This document shows positions 1-9,378 of a stretch of 47,794 nt of DNA, one piece after another. Numbering within the stretch: the first letter of the stretch is position 1; the number at the start of each line of letters is the position of its first letter. Made by a program: the position numbers and the translations under genes. The DNA comes from Bacteroidota bacterium (lineage in GTDB: Bacteria; Bacteroidota; Bacteroidia; Chitinophagales; Chitinophagaceae). Below the pieces are notes generated by a model. It was not told the origin of the DNA, ran no database searches, and was given only the letters and a program-made list of their open reading frames with translations. The stretch covers positions 1 to 47,794 of the forward strand of contig JANYEA010000020.1 of the NCBI GenBank assembly GCA_025363385.1, given 5' to 3'.

Positions 1-1
1 A

Positions 2-1678
2 GTAACCGAAGAAATAAGCCATTGGAGCTATAAAGTAGCAAAAGGTGACAATAATACCGTTCGTGTGGACATAGATGGCAGGCTTTATACGCCACAAGAA
101 ATTTCTGCCATGATTTTGCAGAAAATGAAGAAAACCGCCGAAGATTATTTAGGTACAGAAGTTACAGAAGCTGTTATTACAGTTCCTGCTTACTTTAATG
201 ATGCCCAGCGTCAAGCTACAAAAGAAGCTGGTGAAATCGCTGGTTTAAATGTGCGCAGAATTGTGAACGAACCAACTGCAGCTGCATTGGCTTATGGCTT
301 AGATAAAAAACATGCTGATCAGAAGATCGCTGTATTTGATTTGGGTGGTGGTACTTTCGATATTTCTATCCTTGAATTAGGTGATGGAGTATTTGAAGTA
401 AAATCTACCAATGGTGATACACACCTAGGTGGTGATGATTTTGATAAAGTGATCATGGATTGGTTGGCTGATCAGTTTAAAACACAAGAAGCAATTGATC
501 TTCGTAAAGATCCAATGGCTTTACAGCGTTTGAAAGAAGCTTCTGAAAAAGCTAAAGTAGAATTGAGTTCTTCTTCAGAAACTGAAATTAACCTTCCTTA
601 TATCACTGCAGTGGATGGCGTGCCTAAACACTTAGTGGTTAAATTAACTCGTGCAAAATTTGAAGCATTGTCTGATAATTTATTTGCACGTTGTTTAAAA
701 CCTTGCGAAGCTGCATTGAAAGATGCTGGTTACAATATTTCTCAAATTGATGAAGTAATCTTAGTAGGTGGATCAACTCGTATTCCTAAAGTACAGGAAA
801 TCGTTGAAAAATTCTTCGGTAGAAAGCCGAATAAGAGCGTTAACCCGGATGAAGTTGTTGCCATTGGTGCAGGTATTCAGGGTGCTGTATTAAGTGGTGA
901 TATCAAAGACGTATTGTTATTAGATGTTACTCCATTAGGATTAGGTATCGAAACAATGGGTGGTGTAATGACAACGATGATCACTTCAAACACAACCATT
1001 CCTACGAAGAAAACAGAAGTGTATTCAACAGCTAGCGATAATCAACCAGGTGTACAAATTCACGTATTACAAGGTGAGCGTCCTTTAGCTACACAAAATA
1101 AAAGCTTAGGAACTTTTAACCTGGATGGTATTCCTCCAGCTCCAAGAGGTGTTCCTCAAATTGAAGTAACTTTTGATATCGATGCTAACGGTATGATACA
1201 TGTAAGCGCGAAAGATAAAGGAACTGGAAAAGAACAAAAAATACGTATCGAAGCTGGTAGTGGTTTGAGTAAAGAAGAAGTAGAGAAAATGAAAGCTGAA
1301 GCAAAAGCAAACGAATCGGAAGATAAGTTGGCTAGAGAGCGTGTAGAAAAAATCAATCAGGCAGATAGTTTGATCTTCCAAACTGAGAAGCAATTCAAAG
1401 AATTTGGAGATAAAATCCCTGAAGATAAAAAAGCACCCATCGAAGCAGCTCTTGCAAAATTGAAAGAAGCACACAAAAATCAAGATGTGCCAGCTATTGA
1501 TACTGCCATGACCGAGATGAATACTGCTTGGACTGCAGCTAGCGAAGAGATCTACAAAGCACAGGCAGCCGCTGGCGAACAACCAGGTACTGATACTACG
1601 GGAGCTCATACAAATGCAGGTGCACAGCAAGGAGCTGGTGAAACAGTTACTGATGCAGAGTTTGAAGAAGTGAAATAA
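2..1678 (+). CDS. dnaK: Chaperone DnaK (Hsp70), 5' end cut off by window edge
   Basis: This is the ATP-dependent Hsp70 chaperone of the cytoplasm, working with DnaJ and GrpE. The open frame runs in from the window edge, so roughly the first 90 residues of the nucleotide-binding domain are missing. Visible Hsp70 signatures are the [14 protein letters not shown] stretch, [11 protein letters not shown], the phosphate-binding loop [11 protein letters not shown] and [11 protein letters not shown]. The interdomain linker and start of the substrate-binding domain read [19 protein letters not shown]. The tail is Ala/Gly/Gln/Thr-rich and ends in a FEEVK-type acidic motif, as in DnaK. The gene is followed by a strong hairpin terminator and by heptad-register repeats that begin inside its last codons. 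Identification is certain; only the 5' end is unknown. Confidence 0.98.
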   Translation, partial: VTEEISHWSYKVAKGDNNTVRVDIDGRLYTPQEISAMILQKMKKTAEDYLGTEVTEAVITVPAYFNDAQRQATKEAGEIAGLNVRRIVNEPTAAALAYGLDKKHADQKIAVFDLGGGTFDISILELGDGVFEVKSTNGDTHLGGDDFDKVIMDWLADQFKTQEAIDLRKDPMALQRLKEASEKAKVELSSSSETEINLPYITAVDGVPKHLVVKLTRAKFEALSDNLFARCLKPCEAALKDAGYNISQIDEVILVGGSTRIPKVQEIVEKFFGRKPNKSVNPDEVVAIGAGIQGAVLSGDIKDVLLLDVTPLGLGIETMGGVMTTMITSNTTIPTKKTEVYSTASDNQPGVQIHVLQGERPLATQNKSLGTFNLDGIPPAPRGVPQIEVTFDIDANGMIHVSAKDKGTGKEQKIRIEAGSGLSKEEVEKMKAEAKANESEDKLARERVEKINQADSLIFQTEKQFKEFGDKIPEDKKAPIEAALAKLKEAHKNQDVPAIDTAMTEMNTAWTAASEEIYKAQAAAGEQPGTDTTGAHTNAGAQQGAGETVTDAEFEEVK

Positions 1679-1710
1679 AGTAAGTGTAAAGTCAAAATTC
1701 AAAAGTCAAA
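1669..1710. repeat. Heptad-register repeat spanning the dnaK stop codon
   Basis: Six consecutive 7-base units can be read without a gap: agtgaaa, taaagta, agtgtaa, agtcaaa, attcaaa, agtcaaa. The first unit lies in the last dnaK codons and the second contains the TAA stop. Similar units in the same register occur at 23324, 25028, 30309 and 47614. No function is known to me. Confidence 0.7.
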
Positions 1711-1750
1711 AAAATAATTTTAAGGCAAGCAAAAGACTTTTTTACAATTT

Positions 1751-1787
1751 TAAAGCGGTTCCAATTTTTGGGCCGCTTTACTTTTTT
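1751..1787 (+). terminator. Intrinsic terminator of dnaK
   Basis: A perfect 8-bp stem (taaagcgg, 1751-1758, with ccgcttta, 1773-1780) encloses a 14-base loop in which cca and tgg can pair further. A cttttttg run follows directly. It lies between dnaK and the desaturase gene and fits a Rho-independent terminator. Confidence 0.85.
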
Positions 1788-1860
1788 GATAAATTGGAAA
1801 TATATAATTGAATCTTGAACAACATGGCGTAAATCCATGATTTTCAATTATCTTGTCTGA

Positions 1861-2850
1861 ATGAGCATATCTAAAACATTCGTTTATTCGAATAGTCCAG
1901 AGCCCCATCGTGTCCGTACCAAAGCCATTTTGAAAACCAATCCAGAGATTAGAAAACTAATTGGAAAGAACCCGGCTACATTTCTGGTGATCATTGGGCT
2001 CGTATCTTTTCAATTGTTTTTGTGTTGGATTTTGAGAGATCAATCGTGGTGGTGGGTGATAGGTATTGCTTATATCATGGGTGCTTTTGTAGACCATGCA
2101 TTGTTTGTAATGATTCACGAATGTTCGCATCGATTGATTTTTAAAAAACCTGCTGCTAATCGTTTGTCTGGAATCCTTGCCAATATTCCACAGGTATTTC
2201 CAAGCTCTGTATCTTTTGAAAGATACCATATCAAACACCATTCCTTTCAAGGAGTAATGGAATTAGATGGAGACCTCCCTAACGAATGGGAGGCCAAACT
2301 AATTGATAACTATTTTATTGGTAAAATCATTTGGTTATTATTCTATCCTATTTTTCAGGTATTTCGTTTGTCAAGACTAAGAGAAATTAAACCATTTGAT
2401 GGATGGATTGCGATGAATGTATTGGTGCAGTTGGTTTTCGTAGGATTAGTGATTTATTTTCTGGGAACAAAATCGATTATTTTTTTAGTGGCCAGTTTCT
2501 TCTTTTCTGTGGGCTTACATCCACTTGGTGCCAGATGGATTCAAGAACATTATCTAACAGGTGATGATCAGGAAACACATAGCTATTATGGTCCATTAAA
2601 CAAAGTTGCTTTCAATGTAGGATATCATAATGAACACCATGACTTTCCTTCCGTACCTTGGAATAAATTACCACAAATTAGAAAAGATGCACCTGCATTT
2701 TATGATACTTTGCATTATCATACTTCATGGACAAAACTCTTTATCCGATTTTTATTCGACAAAGAAATTTCTCTTTATTCTCGTGTAATCAGAACCAATC
2801 GTGGGAAAGTTCCTTTATCAGATGAATCGAAACCCGATATGGAAGGATAA
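1861..2850 (+). CDS. Sphingolipid (dihydroceramide) delta-4 desaturase-like membrane desaturase
   Basis: A 329-residue membrane fatty-acid desaturase with three histidine boxes: HECSH (86-90), HIKHH (123-127) and HNEHH (256-260), which bind the di-iron centre. Four or so hydrophobic segments lie between them. It resembles the eukaryotic DEGS/Des1 dihydroceramide desaturases much more than ordinary acyl-lipid desaturases. The N-terminus (FVYSNSPEPHR, NPEIRKLIGKNP) matches the DEGS N-terminal lipid-desaturase segment. The C-terminal run SYYGPLN, FNVGYHNEHHDFP, a later YxxxxHYxxSW-type segment and IS-YSR follow the animal enzyme in order. Family knowledge: DEGS introduces the 4,5-trans double bond of ceramide. 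Inference: this protein desaturates the sphingoid base of this bacterium's sphingolipids. It stands alone between a terminator and a thiolase with its own promoter. The biochemical substrate is unproven. Confidence 0.8.
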   Translation: MSISKTFVYSNSPEPHRVRTKAILKTNPEIRKLIGKNPATFLVIIGLVSFQLFLCWILRDQSWWWVIGIAYIMGAFVDHALFVMIHECSHRLIFKKPAANRLSGILANIPQVFPSSVSFERYHIKHHSFQGVMELDGDLPNEWEAKLIDNYFIGKIIWLLFYPIFQVFRLSRLREIKPFDGWIAMNVLVQLVFVGLVIYFLGTKSIIFLVASFFFSVGLHPLGARWIQEHYLTGDDQETHSYYGPLNKVAFNVGYHNEHHDFPSVPWNKLPQIRKDAPAFYDTLHYHTSWTKLFIRFLFDKEISLYSRVIRTNRGKVPLSDESKPDMEG

Positions 2851-2900
2851 TAAGTGCATTACATTTTTTGGGAAGGCTAACGTTTGTTAGGGCTTTGAAT

Positions 2901-2908
2901 TATCTTTG
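2901..2908 (+). promoter_or_regulatory. -7 promoter box TATCTTTG ahead of the thiolase
   Basis: An exact match to the Bacteroidota -7 consensus TAnnTTTG lies 16 nt before the thiolase ATG. The expected upstream TTG at 2884-2886 is only 14 bp away, shorter than usual, so only the -7 element is well supported. Confidence 0.5.
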
Positions 2909-2924
2909 GTCATAATTTTAAAAC

Positions 2925-4109
2925 ATGAATAATAGAACTGTTTATATTGTTTCTGCTGTGCGCACACCCATGGGTAGTTTTGGTGGAAGCTTAAAAGATT
3001 TTTCAGCCACACAGCTTGGTGCGATTGCTATCAAAGCTGCAGTAGAACGTGCAGGAATTCAGCCCTCAGATGTACAGGAAGTATTAATGGGCTCTGTGAT
3101 ACAAGCTAACCTAGGTCAAGCACCTGCTCGTCAGGCTTCAAAATTTGCAGGTCTTCCAGATTCAGTAATTTGCACCACCGTAAATAAAGTCTGTGCCAGT
3201 GGCATGAAATCCATCATGCAAGGCGCGCAATCGATCTTATTAGGAGATGCAGATATTGTGATTGCGGGTGGAATGGAAAGTATGAGTAATGTTCCTTTTT
3301 ATAATGCAAACATGCGATGGGGTAATAAGTATGGTAACATAACACTCATAGATGGTTTGGCCAAAGATGGTTTAACTGATGTGTATCATAATTATGCAAT
3401 GGGGAATTCTGCAGAATTATGTGCTAAAGAATGTAATATTAGTAGAGAAGAACAGGATGCATTTGCCATAGAAAGTTACCAAAGAAGTCAGGCTGCCTGG
3501 AACAAAGGACTTTTTAATGAAGAAGTTATTCCAGTGCCCATTCCACAGCGAAAAGGTGATCCCATTTTATTCAATAAAGATGAAGAGGCTTTTAATGTTA
3601 AGTTTGATAAGATCCCTGAATTAAAACCAGCATTTATCAAAGACGGAACGGTAACTGCAGCTAACGCTTCTACCATGAATGATGGTGCTGCTGCTTTGGT
3701 GTTGATGAGTAAAGAAAAAGCGGATGCTATGGGAATAAAACCGCTGGCTATTATTCGCAGTTATGCAGATGCTGAACAAGCACCTGAATGGTTTACAACC
3801 ACTCCATCACTTGCTGTTCCTAAAGCTGTTCAAAAAGCAGGTTTACAAATGAATGATCTTGATTTTGTAGAATTAAATGAAGCATTTTCTGTTGTAGGAA
3901 TAATTAACACACAAAAAATGAAATTAGATCCTGCAAAAGTAAATGTGAATGGCGGCGCCGTTTCATTGGGTCATGCGCTGGGATGTAGTGGTGCAAGAAT
4001 CGTGGTTACTTTGATTCATGTGTTAAAACAAAATGCAGGTAAGATTGGTGCTGCTGGTATTTGTAATGGGGGAGGTGGAGCAAGTGCTCTTGTAATTGAA
4101 CTTGCTTAA
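2925..4109 (+). CDS. Acetyl-CoA C-acetyltransferase (thiolase)
   Basis: A 394-residue degradative/biosynthetic thiolase that condenses two acetyl-CoA to acetoacetyl-CoA or cleaves 3-ketoacyl-CoA. All catalytic elements are present: nucleophile Cys90 in [12 protein letters not shown] at 318-321, His350 in the [10 protein letters not shown] motif and Cys380 in CNGGGGAS. Length equals the family's usual ~390. The residue after the catalytic His is Ala rather than the common Pro (GHALG for GHPxG). The gene follows the desaturase on the same strand with its own -7 box and precedes a GNAT gene by 20 nt, so those two may be co-transcribed. AtoB/PhaA-type and FadA-type roles cannot be separated here. 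Confidence 0.93.
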   Translation: MNNRTVYIVSAVRTPMGSFGGSLKDFSATQLGAIAIKAAVERAGIQPSDVQEVLMGSVIQANLGQAPARQASKFAGLPDSVICTTVNKVCASGMKSIMQGAQSILLGDADIVIAGGMESMSNVPFYNANMRWGNKYGNITLIDGLAKDGLTDVYHNYAMGNSAELCAKECNISREEQDAFAIESYQRSQAAWNKGLFNEEVIPVPIPQRKGDPILFNKDEEAFNVKFDKIPELKPAFIKDGTVTAANASTMNDGAAALVLMSKEKADAMGIKPLAIIRSYADAEQAPEWFTTTPSLAVPKAVQKAGLQMNDLDFVELNEAFSVVGIINTQKMKLDPAKVNVNGGAVSLGHALGCSGARIVVTLIHVLKQNAGKIGAAGICNGGGGASALVIELA

Positions 4110-4129
4110 TCAATCCACTTTTTTGAAAA

Positions 4130-4648
4130 ATGTCTGAAATTAAAATTGTTCAAGTTGGAATAAATGAGGCAGAACTCATTGCCATCATCAGCAGAGAAAC
4201 TTTTTATGATACCTATGCTGCAGAAAATACAGCCGCAAATATGGCTAAATTTCTCACACAGCAGTTTTCAAAATCAATGTTGATGGCAGAAGTAGGTGCT
4301 CCGGGTAACCACTTTTTCTTAGCATATAAAGAAGGAGTGGTAGCTGGCTATCTAAAACTAAAAGAAGCTACTCATCTACAAATCATCGGAGAAGAAGCCA
4401 TCGAAATCTCCAGAATTTATGTGTGTAAACCCTTTATTGGAAAATCAGTAGGTAAGGCTTTATTAGCTGCTGCCATTGATTTTGCAAAGGAAAATGCAAA
4501 GGAATGTATCTGGCTGATTGCATGGAAAGAAAATAAAAGAGCGCTTGAATTCTATCAAAAAAATGGCTTTGAGATTTTTGCTGAAAGTACTTTCGTTTTG
4601 GGAAATGATCTTCAGTCAGACTGGGTATTAAAAAGAAGTATTCGTTAA
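4130..4648 (+). CDS. GNAT family N-acetyltransferase
   Basis: A 172-residue single-domain acetyltransferase that should transfer acetyl from acetyl-CoA to an amine. The acetyl-CoA pyrophosphate loop is visible as RIYVCKPFIGKSVGKALL (motif A, around 100-117), followed by the ENKRALEFYQKNGFEIF motif-B helix and strand near the C-terminus. The layout is like PaiA/SpeG-type small GNAT proteins, but the substrate cannot be told. It starts 20 nt after the thiolase and ends inside the stem of a bidirectional terminator. Confidence 0.88.
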   Translation: MSEIKIVQVGINEAELIAIISRETFYDTYAAENTAANMAKFLTQQFSKSMLMAEVGAPGNHFFLAYKEGVVAGYLKLKEATHLQIIGEEAIEISRIYVCKPFIGKSVGKALLAAAIDFAKENAKECIWLIAWKENKRALEFYQKNGFEIFAESTFVLGNDLQSDWVLKRSIR

Positions 4649-4660
4649 AATACTTCTTTT
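4631..4660. terminator. Bidirectional terminator between GNAT gene and sulfur operon
   Basis: A perfect 12-bp inverted repeat (aaaagaagtatt, 4631-4642, and aatacttctttt, 4649-4660) with a 6-nt loop. The T-rich arm works on the plus strand and the A-rich arm gives Ts on the minus strand, so it can end both convergent transcripts. It overlaps the GNAT stop codon. Confidence 0.85.
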
Positions 4661-4681
4661 TAATACATCATCCTTTTGCCA

Positions 4682-5743
4682 TTATCTTACAGCTAATGCA
4701 ATACCCAATCCTACTGTATTGTATTTCGCAAAAGTATAATCTGCATATACTTTTAATACAGTAATATTTAATCTAATACCCCATGTATTTGTAATGCCAC
4801 TTGCTTTATACTGTAGTGAAATAGGATCTTTTTGTGTAACTGTTGATTTATCGTTTGGCGGAGGGAAACCGGTATTATAGGTAATGGTATAATCTCCTGT
4901 TAATTTGATATCTGATTTTCCGGTAGAATATCCAATAGAAGTATACAATTCTAATAAAGAGAATTTTACGGAAGCAATACCTTGTAAAGTAAATGCAGAT
5001 ATGGTATATCCAGCTATTGAATTATTACTTTGTACAGAAGAGCCTGCATCAAAGGTAGGTTTAAAGTTTGCATCAATTTTACTGTATCCAGCTAGTGCAG
5101 AAAGGTGTAGAAAAGGAACTTTTTTAATAAACGGAAGATAGTTTGAAAATTCATGTTGCACGGCTAAACCGAATACCCCAATTTCGGTATTTCCACCTGC
5201 ACCAGATTTTGGGAAATAACGAAGTTTTACATCGGTATGTTTAATTAAACCCAATCCAATTTGAACTACGGGTAATGGAGTAGCTATAGGTAAAAAGGAA
5301 AGGTTCTTTTTCAAATCTTCACCAATACCTTTTGGCGCAGTAAAGCTGGTAGATACTGGCTGTCCGTTCACCGTACTATTTACATTAATTACCTGTGTGC
5401 TGGTACCCCCCATTAAAGTTGGTAAAGATGCAGAACTTGCAGCCCCACTTAATTTAAGTGTAGTATAATCTGCATTATTAAATGTAAAATTTTCTTTTTC
5501 TTTTGGAATAATAGCAAACTGGCCATTGATTGAAATATCAAATCCTAAAAACTTATGTGTTCTTGCTGTGGAATACCAGCCTCTTGAGAGGTTATGAATT
5601 TCTCCCTCAGCAAAGGGTCTGAAATATTCAGTACTATACTTATTGGCGTCTGCTAATGAGCCTGCAATAATTTGTCCAATGTCTTGTGCATTTGAATGAT
5701 TGGAATAGCAAATGATCCCTAAAATGAAAATAATTTTTTTCAT
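4682..5743 (-). CDS. Outer-membrane beta-barrel-like protein resembling DUF6588
   Basis: A 353-residue exported protein of unproven function. The ATG at 5741-5743 is chosen because it opens a clean signal peptide (MKKIIFILGIICYSNHSNAQ); the frame stays open upstream to 5881 but that would overlap the cytochrome gene and bury the signal. The mature part alternates short hydrophobic/aromatic strands and turns, as a beta-barrel does, and the segment with GWYSTARTHKFLGFDIS, FTFNNADY and LPTLMGG looks like the Bacteroidota DUF6588 family. It is the last gene of the sulfur operon, 43 nt after the TsdA-like cytochrome. A role as a porin for sulfur anions is a guess from position only. Confidence 0.65.
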   Translation of the reverse strand: MKKIIFILGIICYSNHSNAQDIGQIIAGSLADANKYSTEYFRPFAEGEIHNLSRGWYSTARTHKFLGFDISINGQFAIIPKEKENFTFNNADYTTLKLSGAASSASLPTLMGGTSTQVINVNSTVNGQPVSTSFTAPKGIGEDLKKNLSFLPIATPLPVVQIGLGLIKHTDVKLRYFPKSGAGGNTEIGVFGLAVQHEFSNYLPFIKKVPFLHLSALAGYSKIDANFKPTFDAGSSVQSNNSIAGYTISAFTLQGIASVKFSLLELYTSIGYSTGKSDIKLTGDYTITYNTGFPPPNDKSTVTQKDPISLQYKASGITNTWGIRLNITVLKVYADYTFAKYNTVGLGIALAVR

Positions 5744-5786
5744 AACAATGATATTAGAATTGAAATATTTTGATAAAGATGGTGAA

Positions 5787-6749
5787 TTATTTTTTAATGT
5801 TATTTGAGGATCCAATAAAGGGTCCGAACTTATGTTGTTTTTCAGATAAACTATCAGCATAAGGACCCATCGGACAATCAATTGTTTTTTTATTTATATC
5901 GGGCCAATCCATTGATTGATCTTTATGTGGTCTGGGTTGTGAATTTACAAATGCAGCAATATCCCAAGCAACTTCATTACTAATAGCAGGATGATGATAA
6001 TTCACTGGATTGGGCATATTGTTTTTAATAAAGCCCGCAAATCTGGATAGCCGATAAATGCCTGCGCCATCATTATAACTATTTCTTCCCCAGAGTGGGG
6101 GATAGGTAAATCCAATTCCATTTAATGCAGGCATGCCATCACCTTTTATACCATGGCATTTGGCGCAATTGATTGTATAATATTGTTGCCCTTTAAATGG
6201 ATCTGCGGCTCTTGATAAAAAGGGAAGATCCTGTATACCCGCTCCTTTTGGTTTCTCTCCTCTGGGAACTTCTTTCCCCAACCATTTAATATAGGCTACT
6301 ATCGACCTCATTTCTTTGCTGTTACAATCCAAAGTCAATCCATTTAAACTTCTTTGTAAGCAATCGTTCACACGCATTTCAATAGACTCAAGCTTGCCAC
6401 TCCGGGCCCTTATTTTGGGGTATTGAGAAGCTACAGCGCCATAATTATTACCCCAGGGTTTGGTACCTGCGTCTAAATGGCAATTCTGGCAATTCATGCC
6501 ATTAGTACTATGCGAAATGCTTCCTTTGGGTCCCAGATATTGTGCAGTGTTACTGATTAATAGATAACCGTATCGAATAATATTGCCGCTACTGTCTGTT
6601 GGTATTTGATAGGGTCCGGCCCCTGTCCAGCAATTTGCAGTATCTATTGTAACGATTTCAGAAATGTGTTCTGAATTGCTTTTTCTACATAAAAAAAACA
6701 GACAGATAGTAGCTATTAAAATAAAAGAAAGGAGCTTCCAGAACTTCAT
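5787..6749 (-). CDS. tsdA: Dihaem c-type cytochrome, TsdA-like thiosulfate dehydrogenase
   Basis: A 320-residue exported cytochrome with two haem-binding motifs, CQNCH (87-91) and CAKCH (195-199). It starts with a hydrophobic signal or anchor (residues 4-21, ending FFLC, a poor lipobox). The order haem 1, then RVNDCLQRSLNG, then haem 2, matches TsdA, which oxidises thiosulfate to tetrathionate in the periplasm. Cys130 in NDC corresponds to the unusual axial Cys ligand of TsdA haem 1. Met245 in KNNMPNP is the candidate haem 2 ligand; the residue before it is Asn, where the characterised enzyme has Lys. It lies 5 nt after the YeeE/YedE-like pair and co-directional with persulfide dioxygenase. 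The assignment to TsdA is good; the direction of reaction is not shown. Confidence 0.75.
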   Translation of the reverse strand: MKFWKLLSFILIATICLFFLCRKSNSEHISEIVTIDTANCWTGAGPYQIPTDSSGNIIRYGYLLISNTAQYLGPKGSISHSTNGMNCQNCHLDAGTKPWGNNYGAVASQYPKIRARSGKLESIEMRVNDCLQRSLNGLTLDCNSKEMRSIVAYIKWLGKEVPRGEKPKGAGIQDLPFLSRAADPFKGQQYYTINCAKCHGIKGDGMPALNGIGFTYPPLWGRNSYNDGAGIYRLSRFAGFIKNNMPNPVNYHHPAISNEVAWDIAAFVNSQPRPHKDQSMDWPDINKKTIDCPMGPYADSLSEKQHKFGPFIGSSNNIKK

Positions 6750-6754
6750 GCTTG

Positions 6755-7252
6755 CTAGTGCGGAATTTTATTGCGAACCCAACCATAAACCCAGGTTCCT
6801 GCAATCGCACTAATTAAAGTTACAATTGTAACCGATATGCCGGTACCAATTTGAGCAAATAATGGTCCAGGGCATGCACCGGTGATGGCCCAGCCGAGCC
6901 CAAATAATAATCCTCCATAGATCTGCCCTACATTAAACGTTTTTTCTTCAAAATGAATAGCTTCACCATAAATGGTTTTGATCTTGAATTTCTTGATTAG
7001 AAATACTGAGATAGCACCAACCACCACAGCGGATCCTATTACACCGTACATATGAAAACTTTGCAATCGAAACATTTCTTGAATGCGAAACCAGGATATG
7101 ATTTCTGCTTTTACAAAAACAATTCCAAAAACAATTCCCACGATCAAATATTTCAGGTTGTACCAGTAGGGATGCACTAATTCACTTTCATTGAAACAGG
7201 TTGCATCTAATGAACGTAATTCAAAATCGTTATCGGGTATATTCTTTGTCAT
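6755..7252 (-). CDS. YeeE/YedE-like membrane protein, second half (DUF6691 type)
   Basis: A 165-residue integral membrane protein with about four helices. The conserved loop GLLFGLGWAITGACPGPLFAQIGTG carries the cysteine of the YeeE/YedE sulfur-transport superfamily. This superfamily includes TsuA, which carries thiosulfate. In many bacteria, including Bacteroidota, the fold is supplied by two short adjacent genes rather than one long one; the partner here is the gene just upstream (stop 7256, start 7252, gap 3 nt). The two proteins belong to different subfamilies, so this is not a broken gene. Inferred role: uptake of thiosulfate or another reduced sulfur species for the operon. Confidence 0.8.
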   Translation of the reverse strand: MTKNIPDNDFELRSLDATCFNESELVHPYWYNLKYLIVGIVFGIVFVKAEIISWFRIQEMFRLQSFHMYGVIGSAVVVGAISVFLIKKFKIKTIYGEAIHFEEKTFNVGQIYGGLLFGLGWAITGACPGPLFAQIGTGISVTIVTLISAIAGTWVYGWVRNKIPH

Positions 7253-7255
7253 ATA

Positions 7256-7816
7256 TTATCGAAGTATAAGAGGTAAAATTAAATTGGCCATGATAAAACC
7301 ACCAGCCATAAAACAAATAGTTGCCACTAATGAAGGCCATTGAAGGTTGCTTAATCCGGTAATAGAATGTCCGGAAGTACATCCACCGGCATATCGTGTG
7401 CCAAAACCAACTAGAAATCCTCCCAACACCATGAGTAGCCAGCCTTTCATTTGCAGTAAACTTGACCAGTTAAAAATTTCAGTAGGAATTAATTGGCTAT
7501 AATCTGTAATACCATAACCCTTTAACTCGGTTACTAAATTTGGATTTACTTGTATGGGTTGGGGGTTGGCTAATAATTGGGCAGCTATCAATCCACCAAA
7601 AAAAATACCTCCTACAAAAAAAAGATTCCAGGTTTCTTTTTTCCAGTCGTATTTGAAATAATGAATGCCAGAAGGAAAACAGGCCGCGCAAATATGGCGT
7701 AAGGAACTAGAGATGCCGAATTTTTTGTTGCCTATTAATAATAAGGCAGGAACCGTAAGTCCTATTAAAGGGCCAGCCACATACCAAGGCCAGGGTTGTT
7801 TAAGCCATTCAATCAT
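7256..7816 (-). CDS. YeeE/YedE family membrane protein, first half
   Basis: A 186-residue polytopic membrane protein with the diagnostic [24 protein letters not shown] motif (around 135-158), whose Cys and neighbouring loop line the sulfur-anion path in TsuA-type carriers. A second Cys pair (CAACFPSG, near 43-50) is also typical of the family. It lies 77 nt downstream of the persulfide dioxygenase and 3 nt upstream of its partner half. Together the two make a likely thiosulfate or sulfide-species transporter. The substrate is inferred from family and context. Confidence 0.82.
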   Translation of the reverse strand: MIEWLKQPWPWYVAGPLIGLTVPALLLIGNKKFGISSSLRHICAACFPSGIHYFKYDWKKETWNLFFVGGIFFGGLIAAQLLANPQPIQVNPNLVTELKGYGITDYSQLIPTEIFNWSSLLQMKGWLLMVLGGFLVGFGTRYAGGCTSGHSITGLSNLQWPSLVATICFMAGGFIMANLILPLILR

Positions 7817-7893
7817 TGCATCAATTTTAGTCTACAAAAATAGTAGAAAAAATAGAATTAGCAAATCGAATACAAACCCATTATTGGTGAAGG

Positions 7894-9312
7894 TTAGAGT
7901 TGGGTATTCTGTTGACTAAATGCAGAGATCGGAAATTTTTCACTCGCCTTTAGTTCATTAAATCCGGAAGCACAATTGATGAGATTTTGAAATCCACGGG
8001 CCCTCATGATGGATGTATAAATCATACTTCGATATCCTCCGGCACAATGTATATAGTAGGTTTTATTGGGATCGAAAATTTGTTTGCCTTCATCAATAAA
8101 ATCGAGTGGGCTATTCTTTACTCCCAGAATATGTTCAGTATCAAACTCACTTTTTTTGCGCACGTCTAGGATTAACTGAGGGTCTTGTAATTGATAGATA
8201 ACTGCCAATTGATAAGTATCTATAGATTCAATCTGGTCATACTCTTTTTTAGCCTGCTTCCAGGATTCAAAACCTCCTTTTAAATAACCAAATGCATGAT
8301 CGAATCCTACCCTTGCCAATCGGGTAACTACTTCAATTTCCCGGCCTTCTTCGGTAACCAGCAGAATAGGTTGAGATACATTTTTAATAAGTGCTCCCAC
8401 CCAGACAGCAAAACTTCCGTCTATTCCAATATTAATAGAACCTGGAATAAAACCATTTCCAAATTCCTTTGCTTTTCTTGTATCAATAATGATGGCTTCT
8501 GTTTCATCAGACGCAGCCTGAAAAGCGTTTGCACTAAGGGCTTTGCAACCTCTTTCAAGTACTGTATCGATATTTTCGTAACCCTGTTTATTCATTTGCA
8601 CATTAAACGGAAAGTATCCTGGAGGTGCAACCAAACCTTCGGTTACTTCTTTTACAAATTCTGCTTTTGACATATTAGCTCTCATGGCATAATTCGTTTC
8701 CTTTTGATGGCCTAGTGTATCAATCGTTTCTGAACTTAATTTTTTGCCGCAGGCGCTGCCAGCGCCATGTGCAGGATATACAATAATATCATCAGCTAAG
8801 GGTAAGATTTTTGTACGGATCGAATCAAACAATAAGCCTGCTAATTCTTCGAGTGTTTGATTTGCTGCTTTCTGTGCAAGGTCTGGGCGGCCTACATCGC
8901 CAATAAAAATGGTATCACCAGAAAACAGCGCAGCAGGTTTTCCAGATGCATTATACATCAAGTAACAACAACTTTCCAGCGTATGGCCAGGAGTATGTAA
9001 TAGTTCGAAAACTAAATTGCCTACTTTAAATCGCTCACCATCAATTGCCACTTTTGCATCGAAACCCGGTAACGCTGTTGGTCCGTATACAATAGTAGCC
9101 CCTGTGGCTTTTGCTAAATCCATATGCCCGGAAACAAAGTCTGCATGAAAATGTGTTTCAAACACATAAGTGATCTTGGCATTATTTCTTTTGGCTTTTG
9201 CCAGATATACATCAATATCGCGAAGCGGATCTATTACTACGGCCTCACCGTCACTTTCAATATAGTAAGCACCCTGGGCTAAACAACCGGTATAAATTTG
9301 CTCGATTTGCAT
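7894..9312 (-). CDS. Persulfide dioxygenase fused to two rhodanese domains (CstB/ETHE1-like)
   Basis: A 472-residue cytoplasmic fusion. The start at 9312 ([10 protein letters not shown]) is preferred over one 15 codons upstream because it fits the family N-terminus. Residues 1-250 are an ETHE1-type metallo-beta-lactamase fold with THFHAD (His54, His56), TPGH (His110), SGD (Asp133) and YPAHG; the His-His-Asp iron triad has the spacing of ETHE1. Residues ~270-352 are a rhodanese domain with no cysteine in the active loop (LLVTEEGRE). Residues ~378-455 are a second rhodanese with Cys423 in HCAGGYRS. This matches staphylococcal CstB, which turns thiol persulfides into sulfite and thiosulfate. It lies between the TauE exporter and the YeeE/YedE pair. 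Confidence 0.9.
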   Translation of the reverse strand: MQIEQIYTGCLAQGAYYIESDGEAVVIDPLRDIDVYLAKAKRNNAKITYVFETHFHADFVSGHMDLAKATGATIVYGPTALPGFDAKVAIDGERFKVGNLVFELLHTPGHTLESCCYLMYNASGKPAALFSGDTIFIGDVGRPDLAQKAANQTLEELAGLLFDSIRTKILPLADDIIVYPAHGAGSACGKKLSSETIDTLGHQKETNYAMRANMSKAEFVKEVTEGLVAPPGYFPFNVQMNKQGYENIDTVLERGCKALSANAFQAASDETEAIIIDTRKAKEFGNGFIPGSINIGIDGSFAVWVGALIKNVSQPILLVTEEGREIEVVTRLARVGFDHAFGYLKGGFESWKQAKKEYDQIESIDTYQLAVIYQLQDPQLILDVRKKSEFDTEHILGVKNSPLDFIDEGKQIFDPNKTYYIHCAGGYRSMIYTSIMRARGFQNLINCASGFNELKASEKFPISAFSQQNTQL

Positions 9313-9378
9313 GATATTCAATTTTCGAAGTAAAATTGAACTTTCTAAGGAAGGCATGCAATGACATTTGTCAGTTGA

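Noticed and set aside
1106..1702. Long open frame of 198 codons antisense to dnaK
   Set aside because: It lies wholly opposite conserved dnaK codons, is Phe/Ser/Cys-rich in the way of reverse frames of AT-rich genes, and has no recognisable motif.
5744..5881. Upstream start for the DUF6588-like gene
   Set aside because: It would add 46 residues before a clear signal peptide and overlap the cytochrome gene.
6755..7816. YeeE/YedE pair read as one gene broken by a frameshift
   Set aside because: Each half has its own start, stop and distinct family motif, with a 3-nt gap; split pairs are a known form of the family.
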